Origin: Cokeromyces recurvatus
Lineage: Eukaryota > Mucoromycota > Mucoromycetes > Mucorales > Mucoraceae
Reading direction: 5' to 3'
Length of the DNA: 64,000 nucleotides
NCBI RefSeq assembly: GCF_025118155.1
Contig: NW_026251402.1
Location: 1 to 64,000 of the forward strand
Positions 11,698-23,704 of the stretch are shown in pieces. A program made the position numbers and the translations under genes. The notes beneath the pieces were generated by a model that was not told the DNA's origin, ran no database searches, and saw only the letters and a list, made by a program, of their open reading frames with translations. How positions within the stretch are numbered: position 1 is the first letter of the stretch; each line of letters begins with the position of its first letter.

Positions 11698-11754
11698 GTA
11701 AGCTAAACATCTGAAAATTAATTTTCATTCGTCCAACATCGTCTGAGTTTAAAG
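11698..11754 (+). repeat. right terminal inverted repeat of the Fanzor element
   Basis: It contains gtaagctaaac, ctgaaaattaattttcattc, gtcc and gtctgagtttaaag, the inverse of the left repeat at 9338-9401. A related sub-terminal motif, gtctgaaaattat, also lies at about 11628-11641, just inside the repeat. Confidence 0.85.
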
Positions 11755-12054
11755 TAGAAATACTGAATACGACCATCATGGTGCAAAACATTATAGACTC
11801 CGAATTTCTACCCAATCAAAATAAAGCTACATTTGACTCGCATGAACCATCATCAGTTGACCCGAATGACGTTGTCATAAGAAGCTAAAGACATTTTGGT
11901 TTTACGTAACCATCATAATATGTCATGTATCCACTTTAAGGAATTAGAATGATTTATTAGGGTAGGATTAATTTTTTTTTTAAAAAGAAAACAAAAGATT
12001 ATTAAGGAATTAAATTAAGGATTATTTAGTAATGAAGTAGTAGTTTTTTTTTTG
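11755..12054. other. intergenic; short open frame of unknown value
   Basis: This lies between the Fanzor element and the 3' end of the methyltransferase gene. A 36-codon frame at 11778-11888 begins MVQNIIDSEFLPNQ and has balanced codon use. It has no visible domain and could be a relic of the insertion site. Nothing else was recognised. Confidence 0.3.
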
Positions 12055-13546
12055 TTATAATGACTTTGGATTAAGTGGTGTGTTATAATGTTTTTTTAAA
12101 GATGATGAAGATAATGTTTGTTGTTGAGATTGCGATGATGCATAAGGCTTTTGTGCTGTACAAAAATAATAATTTGTAAAACTTTTATATTGTTCCATTT
12201 CCTTCAAGACAACTGCAATGTCACTCTCAAATGTATATAATTCATTTGATTTCCCGTAATAATCTTGAACAGCAGGTTGAAACTTGGTTAGCATATCAAT
12301 CATGTCGTCTCTACAAAGCACACCAATACGTCCACCCCAAATTCCAATAGGTATCGATCGATATTTTGATTGTCGATTAATGGCATCATTAGGAATTAAA
12401 TTGTTTAGATTACTCATTTCTTCAATGGGATTCATTCTCCTACTTGTAGCTACTTCAAGGACTATAAAAAGAAACTAATAAATAAATTAAACATTATAAA
12501 AAAAAAGATGTTTATAGAGATTATTTACTTTCTTGATTCAATTTTTGAGTGACAGGACCTGCTGAGTAAACGATTAAATCAGTCTCCAATATTTCTATAT
12601 AACCTCCTGGTTTTAAAAGTCTCCAACAACTTTTAATTACTTGTGAATATTGAGCACTCGTAAATGATAAAACCATGAAACGAATGTGAATGACATCAAA
12701 GCTTGCATCAGCGAATTCTTTTAAACCATAAAGTACATTGGCCACCATTAATTGGCAATTTTTAGGTAAATTACACTCTGCAGGAAACATATCAATATTA
12801 TCTACTCCAATCACATCAATATGTGGATATTTTGTTGACAAATCAATACACCAAGCGCCCGGCCCACAGCCTATATCTAATATTTTACAGTTTTGTAAAT
12901 CATTATAATTAAAAGGTAAAGAAAATTCTCTAATAAAAAAGAAATAAGATATATAAAATTTAAACATAAAGTGACAACTATTTTTTTTTTTTTACCCTTC
13001 AAAAGCCAATTTAACAAGATCATTTTTTAACTGAATTCGGTCTGCTTCATCTTCATCTGATGGAAAAATTTGAAGTGACTCTAATGTTTGATTATTACAA
13101 CTCATATTTTGATATGGATTTTGAGAAAGATCTTTATCAGATAATGTAGTAGTATCACTTCTACTACTACTTCTACGTGAGAAGGTAGTCATGTCGTCAA
13201 CCACAGTCGAATATGAATCTTGAGTCATAGTGGATTCCTTTCTTTTATGCCTCCTCTTTGTAGCTCTTGATAGAATACCTGACAAAGTTGTTTTATTACT
13301 ATTCTTTATCAAATTAGGTCTATATACTGGATTGTCCTCTGTTATTTTTTCAATAGGTGTTAATGAGTGAGATCGTTGTCTAACATGGGTGTCCTTCAAT
13401 CTTTCATGCTCTTCATTTCTAGTGTATTCTGGAGAAGGAGGAGCAGAAGAAAACATTGTAAATAAATTATTTGTATTAAACCATGACCTTCGATGGTTAC
13501 TCTTTCTTTCAATTCCTGCCTTTGTAGTACGCTTCATATTAGCCAT
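12055..13546 (-). CDS. class I SAM-dependent methyltransferase
   Basis: Three exons (13546-12996, 12929-12529, 12461-12055) give 452 residues in one frame. Residues 1-180 are a Ser/Arg-rich, probably disordered leader. The methyltransferase core begins near residue 195: motif I is ILDIGCGPGAWCIDLSTKYP, the acidic end of strand 2 is VIGVDNIDMF, motif IV lies in SFDVIHIRF, and motif VI is LKPGGYIEILETD. The C-terminal 130 residues carry GIWGGRIGVLCRDD and resemble the lid of fungal LaeA/TAM-like methyltransferases. Substrate unknown. A long Ser-rich N terminus on such an enzyme is common in Mucoromycota-type proteins; a regulatory role is a guess. Confidence 0.85.
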
Positions 13547-13819
13547 GCTTTACAAATAGAAAGAAAGAAAGAAAGAAGCAAGCAAGCAAGCAAGCAAGCA
13601 AAAAAAAAAAAAAAAAAAGGAAAGTACAAATTGGCAAACTTGTTTAACAATTTGAGCTGAGATCTAATGTATGGTCACCAAAAAAAAAAAAAAAATGTGT
13701 GAACATTGTAATTAATAGAACTATGATGTACAATTAAGAATTTTATTTATAAAGTTATTAAGACATTATAAAAAAGACATGAAATGTTAATAGGAAGAGA
13801 GCTTGAATAACCGAGTCTG

Positions 13820-14060
13820 TCAAGAATGAGGGTAGATTATAAAGAGGCAAAGGAATGGAGTTGTAAGCTGGACAATCTGTATTCTATAATATAGACCCTT
13901 ATTGAGAGTCAACGTACTACCGATGAGGATACAGAATGCCATAGCAGAAAGGAAACTTATTTAGGAAGAAGGAAAGAGGGTCTTCAATTATTGTTTGTAG
14001 CATTTACGATCTGGTAGTACATATGAAGACAATATATTGAACGAGGATCTACTAAACAGC
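13820..14060 (+). pseudogene. relic of an unrecognised protein-coding gene
   Basis: The plus strand reads VDYKEAKEWSCKLDNLYSII followed by a stop, then TLIESQRTTDEDTECHSRKE, and in a shifted frame VFNYCL, stop, HLRSGSTYEDNILNEDLLN. The protein-like composition broken by stops and a shift suggests a decayed gene. I do not recognise the family. Confidence 0.45.
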
Positions 14061-14784
14061 TAGTACAGGGTGAAAAGGATGAAAAAAAAAATTATGATGT
14101 ATGATTATGTAAAACTTCATTAAAAAGAAACCAAAAAACCCTTGTATGAGGCATATGATAAAAAAAAAAAGAAGAGGTGAAGGAAAATTATAATAATGAT
14201 ACACTAGTTTCGGCTGTAAAGCTATGATGTACAGTCGTTCCACTACTCCCAAATTGAGGATATTTGAGAGCAGTTTGTCTGAGTTCTAAAAGTAGGAGGG
14301 CTAAAATACATTATTGCTTTGCCGATAAAATATAGGTGTTATATCTGACATTAGCTAACGATGATTTGTCAGAGTCTTTTTTTTTTTTTTGACTCTTTTA
14401 TTGTGAGTTCTTGGTATTTGGGTGGAAAAAGTATGATAGATACTTGAATATTTTAAAGGGCATCGATTTACTTCATTATGAGATTGCTTTACAAGTTGAT
14501 TAGTAGCTGCTACAGCCATATTCTTTACAAGTGTGGCATTTAGCATAATACATATAACTCTGTACATATCATAGCAGTACAACAGGAACATGGAAAATGG
14601 CTGCTTTTAATAGGTTATATATGTAGTCCGTAAACAGGATCCATTACATAAACTAACACAAAACTGCTATTGGCTATGACTCTAATAATTGATACAGAAT
14701 CTAACCCCTCTATGTTATTAATAGAATCAATCGTGTCTTTCATATATATATATATATAAATATATACAGATATATATATATATT

Positions 14785-15180
14785 TTACATGCTTTGTAGT
14801 ATATTGTCTTCTTCAGTGATATTTGAGGTAATGCCTTCATAGAGTAGTGCAATTCCGCTCAGAGATAGTTCTTTATCAATGTTCAAATTTTCACTTGATC
14901 CTTGGCATTCCTCAACTATATCATTTATTCTATTGATGAACACATCACTAAAATCAAATTTTGGTTGCAGTATCTAGCGATCATTTGACCTATCCAGCTT
15001 AATTAAGTCGTCCTGGTTCACTGATACTAAAGAATCATATCTCTTTACTGGTTTCTTCAAATGTAGGTCGAACTTCTTCTTCTGAAACATAACAGTTACT
15101 AGATTTACTAGGAAAAATATTCATTATCTTCTGCATCTAACTTGGTGTCTGAGTATTTCGTTACGACTTCTGAAGGATAT
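14785..15180 (-). pseudogene. relic of an unrecognised protein-coding gene, minus strand
   Basis: The minus strand reads YPSEVVTKYSDTKLDAEDNE, then in other frames SSNCYVSEEEVRPTFEE, and finally an open run from DVFINRINDIVEECQGSS through SLSGIALLYEGITSNITEED to a stop at 14785. Frames change at least twice. The family is unknown; it may be part of the same dead locus as the plus-strand relic at 13.8 kb or a second one. Confidence 0.4.
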
Positions 15181-15558
15181 GCTTTCAATATTGTATAAAA
15201 ATGAGAATCATTGCTTTCTTCTAAAAGCAAGTCGTTATTATTTTATAAATAAGACATCATTATTAATAACTAGTATAGGGCAAAACATAGTATTATTTAC
15301 ATTTAGTTTTTTTTTTTTTTTTTTATTTATGCTTCTGATAATTTTAATATTCCATGTAAAATCTAAAATATGGAATATTATCATCTTCATTTTCTTTTTT
15401 TTTTTACAGCTTTGTTCTTTATTTATTATTATTATTTTTCTTCTACTTTCTTCCTTATTTTAAACAAGAAATACAAGTTCTACTGTGCGTGTTGATAAAA
15501 CCGCAAACGGCGTTTGAAAATAGATTGGGTGGCTGAGAGCAGCACAATAATTTACTTG

Positions 15559-15603
<45 letters not shown>

Positions 15604-15624
15604 CATAAAGTAATTGTATAAAAC

Positions 15625-16477
15625 ATGGTTAGGTAATTATGATGATGATAACCAAAAAAATATATATACATATTTCATTTATTTTATAACTCAATTATTA
15701 ACTTGTATAGTTAACCAATATATATGTATCAACTCTTTATATATATAGCTTTCAGTGTGATGGTTGTGGCGATGTTGTTAAGAAGCCCAAGTTAAATCAA
15801 CATCGTAATCGTTGTTATGCTACTTTTACTTGCATCGATTGTTCAGTTACCTTTGAAGGTACTTCTTATCAATCACATAATTCTTGTATGACTGAAGCAG
15901 AAAAATTCCAAAAACATATATATAAGAACAAGGTAAAACAAAAAAAAAAAAGAGTGTATGATGTATACAGAGCTTATAACTCAATCAACATTATAATCTA
16001 GAACAATAATACAAAGGATGCACCAAAGAATGTAGAGGAAACAGCAAAGAAGCCTGTTTCAATCATTGAACAGTTGAATGAAAAGAAGAGAAAGAATGAG
16101 GAATCCGTTGAAGAAAAGAAAAAGGAAGAGTCAAACAACAAGAAATCAAAGAAAGATGAAGAATCAAAAAATAAAAAATCCAAGAAAAATTTGGCTTCTT
16201 GGAGTTCAACTGAGCTTGACGTGGATGAATCAAAGAATCTTAAGAATGCTTTAAGAGAAGTTTTAAAGGAAGGCGTAAGTAGTTTAAAGCAAGAAGGGAA
16301 ATTTTGGTATTAATTTTTTTTTTAAATTAATAGAAATCATTATCATTAAAAGATGTTCGTAAAAAAACAATTCAACTTATTGAAAAGCATCCAAAATATA
16401 AGAAATCTGATTTAAAAAAGAGTTTTGAAAAGACGTTCACCTTAACATTAAAGGACAGCGTCATTATTTTTGAGTAA
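15625..16477 (+). CDS. LYAR: LYAR-type C2HC zinc-finger nucleolar protein
   Basis: Four exons: 15625-15632 (only 8 nt: ATG, GTT and AG), 15749-15932, 16002-16274 and 16334-16477. They join to 202 residues. The N terminus MVSFQCDGCGDVVKKPKLNQ followed by CYATFTCIDCSVTFEGTSYQ and SHNSC matches the paired LYAR zinc fingers, including the usual MVxF start. This is why the tiny first exon is favoured. The middle is a highly charged Lys/Glu tract with nuclear-localisation character. The last exon encodes a helical basic domain (KKTIQLIEKHPKYKKSDLKK), as in the C terminus of LYAR proteins. Animal LYAR works in nucleolar pre-rRNA processing; the same role is inferred here. Confidence 0.88.
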
Positions 16478-16882
16478 ACGATTAGACATGCATAATAAAA
16501 AATAGAATAGAACAGAGTTACTCGTTTTTATGCATAGTTTAGCTTGTTTAGAGTAAAATGATTACATAATATTTATCTGCAGACTTATTTCATGCTTGTT
16601 TAAATTGATCGAGCAGAAACTTTCTTATGCATATTTATCCTTGTTTTAAACTATTTTCGTTTTCATTTTGTTCATATCCATGTCAAACTAGTATCAAACA
16701 TAAAAAAAAAAGTCTTAAACAAAACAAACTTATTTTATTGTAATAGATAAAATATCATTATTTTTATTTTATTTTATTTTATTTTATTTTATTTTATTTT
16801 TTTTTATTTCTCTTTGCATTTATATAAAAGTTATACATATCCTTTTTTTTTTCTTTTATTTAAAAAAAAATCAACTTTTCCT
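16478..16882. other. intergenic with TTTTA pentanucleotide repeat
   Basis: Probable promoter of the RSPRY1-like gene. The direct repeat of ATTTT/TTTTA at about 16765-16805 is the only ordered feature. No gene seen. Confidence 0.5.
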
Positions 16883-19589
16883 ATGTCAAATAATATCGAG
16901 CTCACAATAGACGAGCATATAAAAAAAGTAATCGAAGTGCATTGGAAGTTTGTTATAAATATGGCACAGGCAAATATAGATGATATTGAGCAGTTTAATG
17001 TACATGATCCAAATGCAACAATGACTTCAAGAGCAGACCAAAGAGCAAGTTCTGCCAGTGAAAATACAAATCAGCAATCTAGAGCGGCAAGGAGTATTGC
17101 AAGAAGAGATAGTGCATATCGAAGAGAAAGTCATATAGTAAGAGGTCTTGATGTCTTGTTCTCGATGGTATATAAATGTAAGTCTCCTCTCTCTCTTTCA
17201 ATCATTTTAGAGTAATCATCTTTATATGTATCCATATATTAGCATCTGGTTATCTTTCATACCTTTCTTGTATGTTAACTGATTTAGATCATGATAACCC
17301 TATTGCTATGGCATTTTTAAACCATCTTCTTGAACGAGCAGCACTACCTTCTCAACGAGCAATTAGCTATATCTCACCTCTTATCATGTTGAAGTTAGCA
17401 AAGAAGCCTTCTAGAATTCAGCGTATGATTTCACTTATATCGGGTAAATACAAACTTGAGCGTTCGCTTAGTAAACGGTTAGCACTTCGCAAACAAATAT
17501 TTAGCATTGCTCTAAAGCCATCATTAAGTTTTATGGTCTCAGTTCAAAATGAAGAACAGACAAAGTTAAGATTGAATGCAGCCATCCTTTGGTGTTATTT
17601 AGCCAATAAATTTGCTGGTGAGATGGCTAAACTTATTTGGAATCAAGATGTGAATGATTTATTATTTAGTATTATATCGGATATCCAAGAAGACCTTATG
17701 GTTCGCATCTTTTCCCTATTAGCCATAGAAAAATTTGCATTGACACGTAGGTTTCTGTTTCATATGCTAACATCATACGGGTTTTATTAATCATTCATAC
17801 ATAGGCTCTATTAAAAATTTTATTACAAATCATAATCTTCAAATTCGAGACATATTGATAGCGATTATCAAAGAATGTGAACTTGCAAATGAGCGCATCT
17901 ATTTCATATCAATAAATAATATGAATCAAAGTCAGAAAAATAGATTTAAACTGATCACTGATACTTTGTACGTTGAAACCGCCTCATTTAATCAAGTGAA
18001 TAAGTTTTCTACTCAAAATATATTTGATACAGCCTTTATTCCTCCCAAGGGTCCTTTACGTGATGAATGGGGAAAATATGCCCAACTCAACTTTTGCTCA
18101 AGATGGGCTCTAGATCATAGATTTCCAAATAAAAAGAAACAAGTAAAGAAAGAAAGAAAAAAAAAAGTAATTTATCATATCATCATTTGCTTACATCTCT
18201 CTCTCTCTCTCTCTCATTCCCCTCCCCTATCATATTTAGATTTCATTTCCTTGGGATTTATCTAATCTACGGATTATCATGAATCCTTTTGATGCAACAT
18301 CCAAGCTGAAAATAGGAAGCAACGGTCTTGAAGTATAATCAACATATATATATATATATTAACTACTATTTAACTTACTTTTTTTTTTTTTGTTTTTGCC
18401 AACTTGTATTATAGCTCCGTAATGATAGGCCTTATTTTGAATCTGTTCGAGCAACTGCATGTGTTAGGAAGGGTAAATGGTACTATGAAGTTTTACTTCT
18501 TAATAGTGGTATAGTACAGATAGGATGGGCTACAAGCAAATGTAAATTTGCTCCAGATGAGGGTGCTGGCGTTGGAGATGACAATGTAAAGTATATTAAA
18601 AAAAAAAATCAACAGGCATAAAATGAAGAGAGTTTTTATTATTAACATAAATTTTATTTAATCTTACAGAATAGTTTCGCATTTGATACGTTTCGGTCTT
18701 GTGTATGGTCTAATGGCTCATCTGTTTATCCTCAAGGTAAAGTGAGAATACGCTGTAGGATAGGTGATGTAGTGGGTAGTTATCTTGATCTCGATAATGG
18801 TCTTTGCAGATATTTTGTCAATGGTCGTGATTTAAAACTTACTGTAGAATTTGAAAACACGTATCGAAAGATAGATCGTCGAAAGAGTGTATGTCTTCCT
18901 GAACGCCCAACTCTAGATGACTTCCTTTCATCCAAATTAATATCCTCTACACATTCAACCCCTATTCGCTGTAAGACCCTTTTGAACATCAGAAGGGAGT
19001 TGCTCAAAAGGAAAAGTGTTACGAAGGGATTAGGCCTCTATCCTGCCATCACTTTGACAGCACATCAACACGTTTTAGTAAACTTTGGTGAAAGTCCATG
19101 GATGTTTCCTCCACCTGTTGCATGCCAATTTCAAGCTATTTATAAGAGTGGTTACCTTGATGCTGATTTCAAGCGACTTGTTATGCACTGGGTTAAAAAA
19201 TGTGGAGTCATCACTCAAAACAAAGTATCTTCATCATTTGACAAGCAGCCTTATCGTCCTCTCTATGGCGCTGGTCCAGTTCCCGACAGTCCATTACCTA
19301 TCATATACAGTAGTGGCAGTAGTGATGAATCAAGTGATGATGATTCTAAAGGGATTGGCGAAAGCTCTAATTGTAATATTTGTTTTACAGAGCCTAAGGA
19401 TACACTACTTTTACCATGTAAGCATGATGGTATATGCAATCAATGTGCACAGATGCTGATTACTTGGTAAGTATTTTTTTTTTTTTTTTTAAAAAAAATC
19501 TATCCATGCATGTTTATTAATTTTTTTTTTTATTTAGTCATTTATGTCGTGCAAAGATCATTACAAGAATTACTCAAAATAACTCATAA
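16883..19589 (+). CDS. RSPRY1-like RING and SPRY domain ubiquitin ligase
   Basis: Seven exons: 16883-17177, 17243-17746, 17805-18142, 18240-18332, 18415-18585, 18670-19466 and 19538-19589, giving 749 residues. Residues about 85-420 are helical and carry VRGLDVLFSMVYK and the RSPRY1-like armadillo-type region. A B30.2/SPRY domain follows at about 440-620 (GKWYYEVLLL, IVQIGWATSKC, DLDNGLCRYFVNGRDL), interrupted by an insertion. The C terminus is a RING of the CNICFTEPKDTLLLPCKHDG type whose last CHLCRAK pair lies in the final 52-nt exon. Family knowledge: RING plus SPRY proteins act as E3 ubiquitin ligases, with SPRY binding the substrate. An upstream in-frame ATG at 16814 exists but reads through hydrophobic 5' UTR-like sequence, so 16883 is preferred. 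Confidence 0.92.
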
Positions 19590-19984
19590 TTTTTTTTTTT
19601 TATATACATGTAAAGAATTTGATGTTTCATTAATTTGTAAAGTAGACAGTTTAATAAAGTTAATGCCAACTTCATAACAATGTTAACCATATATTAGTTC
19701 ATATTTATTGCAGTAGCATTTTTCTTTCCTCACTTTAAAAGTTATTGATATAGTTTGAAACTTTGCTTTCTTTTATATACGTATAATCTTGTACTTAATG
19801 GGGCAAGCAGTATCTAGTTTTGGTAATATGATAAGGTTAAACAGTTTTGACATGGACTGTTTATTTTAAAAGAAACCAAAAAAAAAAAAAAAAAAATGGC
19901 ACGAAGCAAAAGCCCATCCCAAAGTAAGATTTTTTTTTTGTAAGGCTCAACATATAGACACCTCTCTTATTCTAATACAAGAGA

Positions 19985-20307
19985 GTAAGGTCCCTTTGAT
20001 TGCTTTTGAAGATGTGATATTTGGTAAGGACCTGGTAAAGTTGAAGAAGAACCGATGTAGAGTGACAGGCATTTTACGGAGAGCCCTGAAAAGGTTGGAT
20101 GTAGCAACTATCATCATTGACGAGCTCAGGTCCTCTAAGATGATCAACAGAACCCTTAGTGTCTCTATCACGTACTCGTGTTCACAATATGCTGGTGTGC
20201 AAAACTTATTCTGCACTGTGGTAGTGAACATGCTGGCTATATCCATTTTTGACCTGCGAAAAAATACTGATAGACCTCTAGCATCCGTCAAAAAACAAAA
20301 TAAATAA
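19985..20307 (+). pseudogene. truncated Fanzor relic, subtype B (second copy)
   Basis: The frame reads KVPLIAFEDVIFGKDLVKLK, RCRVTGILRRALKR and IIDELRSSK, paralleling TGILWRALKR and IDEFRTSK in the copy at 9.9-11.5 kb. The first cysteine pair of the zinc ribbon is lost (MINRTLS instead of a CxxC). The RuvC-III region reads TVVVNMLAISIF with the aspartate missing. Everything upstream of the RuvC-II region is absent, so this is a 5'-truncated, catalytically dead copy. Its right-end repeat survives at 20453-20520. Confidence 0.75.
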
Positions 20308-20452
20308 ATAGCTTACATAATAATCCTTTACCACTGTTTTATAACTACTTATTTCTTTTAGATAGTCATTTTAAATAAGATGTCTTAACATTAACCTTAT
20401 TTGATTTAAAAATTAATTTCAAGCCTTGTTTTTTCCGTTTTATCCAAAAAAG

Positions 20453-20520
20453 GTAAGCATTGCATCTAAAGTGTAATTTTAATTCGTCCTGTAAAAAACT
20501 AACAATATCTAAATTTATAG
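20453..20520 (+). repeat. right terminal repeat of the Fanzor element (second copy)
   Basis: The order gtaagc, gtaattttaattcgtcc, then aaaaactaacaatatc and taaattta matches the inver­se of the left TIR at 9338-9401 with scattered mismatches. It ends 66 bases upstream of the start codon of the reductase gene at 20587. Confidence 0.75.
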
Positions 20521-20586
20521 TATACATTATTAAACGTGTTTTTATTTTTTTTATTTACTTTTTATTTTTTTTTGATTTATAACAAA

Positions 20587-21618
<1,032 letters not shown>

Positions 21619-21894
21619 TTCTGATGTTTAATAAATATGCATTTGTCTATAAGATATAATCAATATGTGGCCAACTTTCTTGCTTTTTCTCCCTATTAAG
21701 TTACGCTTTTTCTTTCTTATATAAACAGCTTTACTGAAATTATGACCCTATTTCTTATAACTGCTTGTAATATAAACTCTTGTTATTAACTTTTTTTTCT
21801 TTATTCTTTGTTTAGCATTTGCTTTCTTATTGTTACATAAATAATAATAAAAGATATACATCCTTCTTTCCCCCCCCCTTTTTTTTTGATAAAA

Positions 21895-22667
21895 CTATAA
21901 AAAGAGAGTCTTTGGTCCGGTAGATCGAAATAATTTACTCATTGAAGCTCGAAAAGAATGGTGACTGGGGTTAAGAGTTCTTTTATATTCATCAAGAAAT
22001 GAAATTTGAGATTTATTGAAGGAGCCTCGACGCTTTTCTCGAACATATCCCATAGCATCCAAGGGAGACATGCCTAATTCAATTAATGCGATAGCAACCA
22101 AGACGGGAGCTCTACCTAATCCTGCTATACAGTGAACGGCAATTGTCAATCGTTGTTGTTGTTGATATTGCTGCTGCTGTTGCTGTTTTTGTGTCTCTAT
22201 ACTAAGTTTCGCTTTATTTATACAATTTAACCACTGATGAACCACCTGAGGAGGAGGCTAATGAAAGAAAGAAAGAAAGAAAAAAATTATTATATACCGC
22301 AATTAAATACCTCATTCAATGTTAAGCAGATTCTCTTAAATAATAATAATAATAATAATAATAAAAACTCCCCCTTTAATAGTGTGGTAGTACTTACGAT
22401 AGAGCCATCTTTAAAAGGTAAATCAATGACTGAAATGCCTCGCTGAAGAAGTATTTGAGAATTATACGTAGGTTGGCAGCATCGAACGACAGTTGAAACG
22501 TTTAAATGGATAAACTCATTAAGATAGGCTGGTAACGAGGATTCAGTTGGACTATCGAGGATTAAAAATCGAATAGGATATGAAGGATGGTTAATGGTGG
22601 TTATTGAACGAGAAATAGGATTATTTACATGAGACTGAAGTTGGCCAAAGCTAGATATGATTCGCAT
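21895..22667 (-). CDS. PRL/PTP4A-type protein tyrosine phosphatase
   Basis: Two exons, 22667-22398 and 22257-21895, give 210 residues. The P-loop is VHCIAGLGRAPVLVAIALIE, which is the PRL signature (C-x-A-G-x-x-R with alanine after the arginine rather than serine or threonine). The general acid lies in DLPFKDGSI. The C-terminal half has MGYVREKRRGSFNKSQISFL, typical of PRL phosphatases. A Gln-rich insert (CAG/CAA repeats) sits between the exon junction and the P-loop. The usual C-terminal prenylation CaaX box is not seen; the protein ends KTLFL, so membrane anchoring may differ or a last exon was missed. Start codon 22667 is chosen; 22727 is possible. Confidence 0.85.
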
Positions 22668-22899
22668 TATTATTGTTATTATATAAAAGTAAATGAGCTT
22701 TACGAATAAATAGTGTAGTTTAAACAATAATTAAGTTAAAAAAAATGTATTTATATTGTTTTAATACATAAAATATTATAGAAACAATAGTAGAATAGAG
22801 TACGCTACATTAATCATAAATTGTTGTAAAACAAATAAAAAAAAGGGAAAAGCAAATTGCACTTTATTATAGAATCAAACTCTAATCTCTGAAACAATT

Positions 22900-22937
<38 letters not shown>

Positions 22938-23704
22938 CTTCCACATTTATAAATTATGAATTTAAGACAAGGGAGAATTTATAATAATATTGTTTTCCTT
23001 GCCTTTAAATTTTAACTATGCAAGAGTTAATTCATCTTATAATACTAAAGATAATGTTCTTACATTTAACTCTTAAATATACAAATAGTATTCATTGTCA
23101 TTATCTACTAATGAATAAAATATCTTCAAAGGGATTCTTTATACAAGAAGGGGTTTTTTTAATAATTTAAAGTTATTATTATTAAAGATATGGAAGAGCT
23201 AAAAAAAATGCCATTATCCTTTTTATAGCTAATTTTGTCTTGCCCAAAACTGTATAGTACTATAATGCTTTTATTTCTTTAATTGAGTACTGAACCTCTT
23301 CTTAAATAAAGGTCATTATTAACTATGCTTAATAAATAATTAGAAACTCTGTTAATGGACTATCTGATGTATCGTTATTCCCTAGTTTTATTTTAATATA
23401 AATATATGCATGTATATTTTTAAAGCTAACCTATAAAAATAAAAAATAAAAATAAAACCGGCTGAAATGGCGTGTCTGAATTTATCATTTATAATCAGGC
23501 CTAACTTGGGCTAAATGCTTTAAAACACTGCAAAGAAACTATGTTAATATTATAAGATCACATATATGTTTATTTTATTTTATTTTATTTTTTTAAAAAG
23601 ATAATAAGATAAATGGATATTATATTAGACAAGTTATTAGCAATGAATGATAATTCTTAGGTAATGAATTTATCATACTTGTATACATATTCAAGACTTT
23701 GTTA
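22668..23704. other. 1-kb intergenic, no gene seen
   Basis: AT-rich, with a T run at about 22902-22935 and TTTTA repeats near 23575-23590. Neither strand shows a convincing coding frame. Confidence 0.5.

Larger units (their letters stand above)
9338..11754 (+). mobile_element. TIR-bounded element carrying a broken Fanzor gene
   Basis: Similar sequences in inverted orientation stand at 9338-9401 and 11698-11754. Between them lies a decayed, intron-containing gene whose product has a zinc-knuckle N-terminal part and a TnpB/Fanzor-type RuvC and zinc-ribbon C-terminal part. No DDE, tyrosine or rolling-circle transposase was recognised, so the element looks non-autonomous. Fanzor genes are known to ride on diverse eukaryotic transposons. 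Partial copies of the same family occur at 19985-20520 and, inverted, at 35232-35730. The exact outer ends and target-site duplication were not resolved. The stretch 9402-9860 is non-coding as far as I can see. Confidence 0.78.
13547..15624. other. 2-kb gene-poor stretch with decayed coding sequence
   Basis: No intact gene is present. Microsatellites (GAAA and GCAA repeats at 13560-13600), TA repeats at 14740-14785 and a 43-nt T run at 15561-15603 flank segments of more balanced composition. Those segments read as broken coding sequence on both strands and are annotated separately. The T run lies just upstream of the LYAR-type gene start at 15625. Confidence 0.55.
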
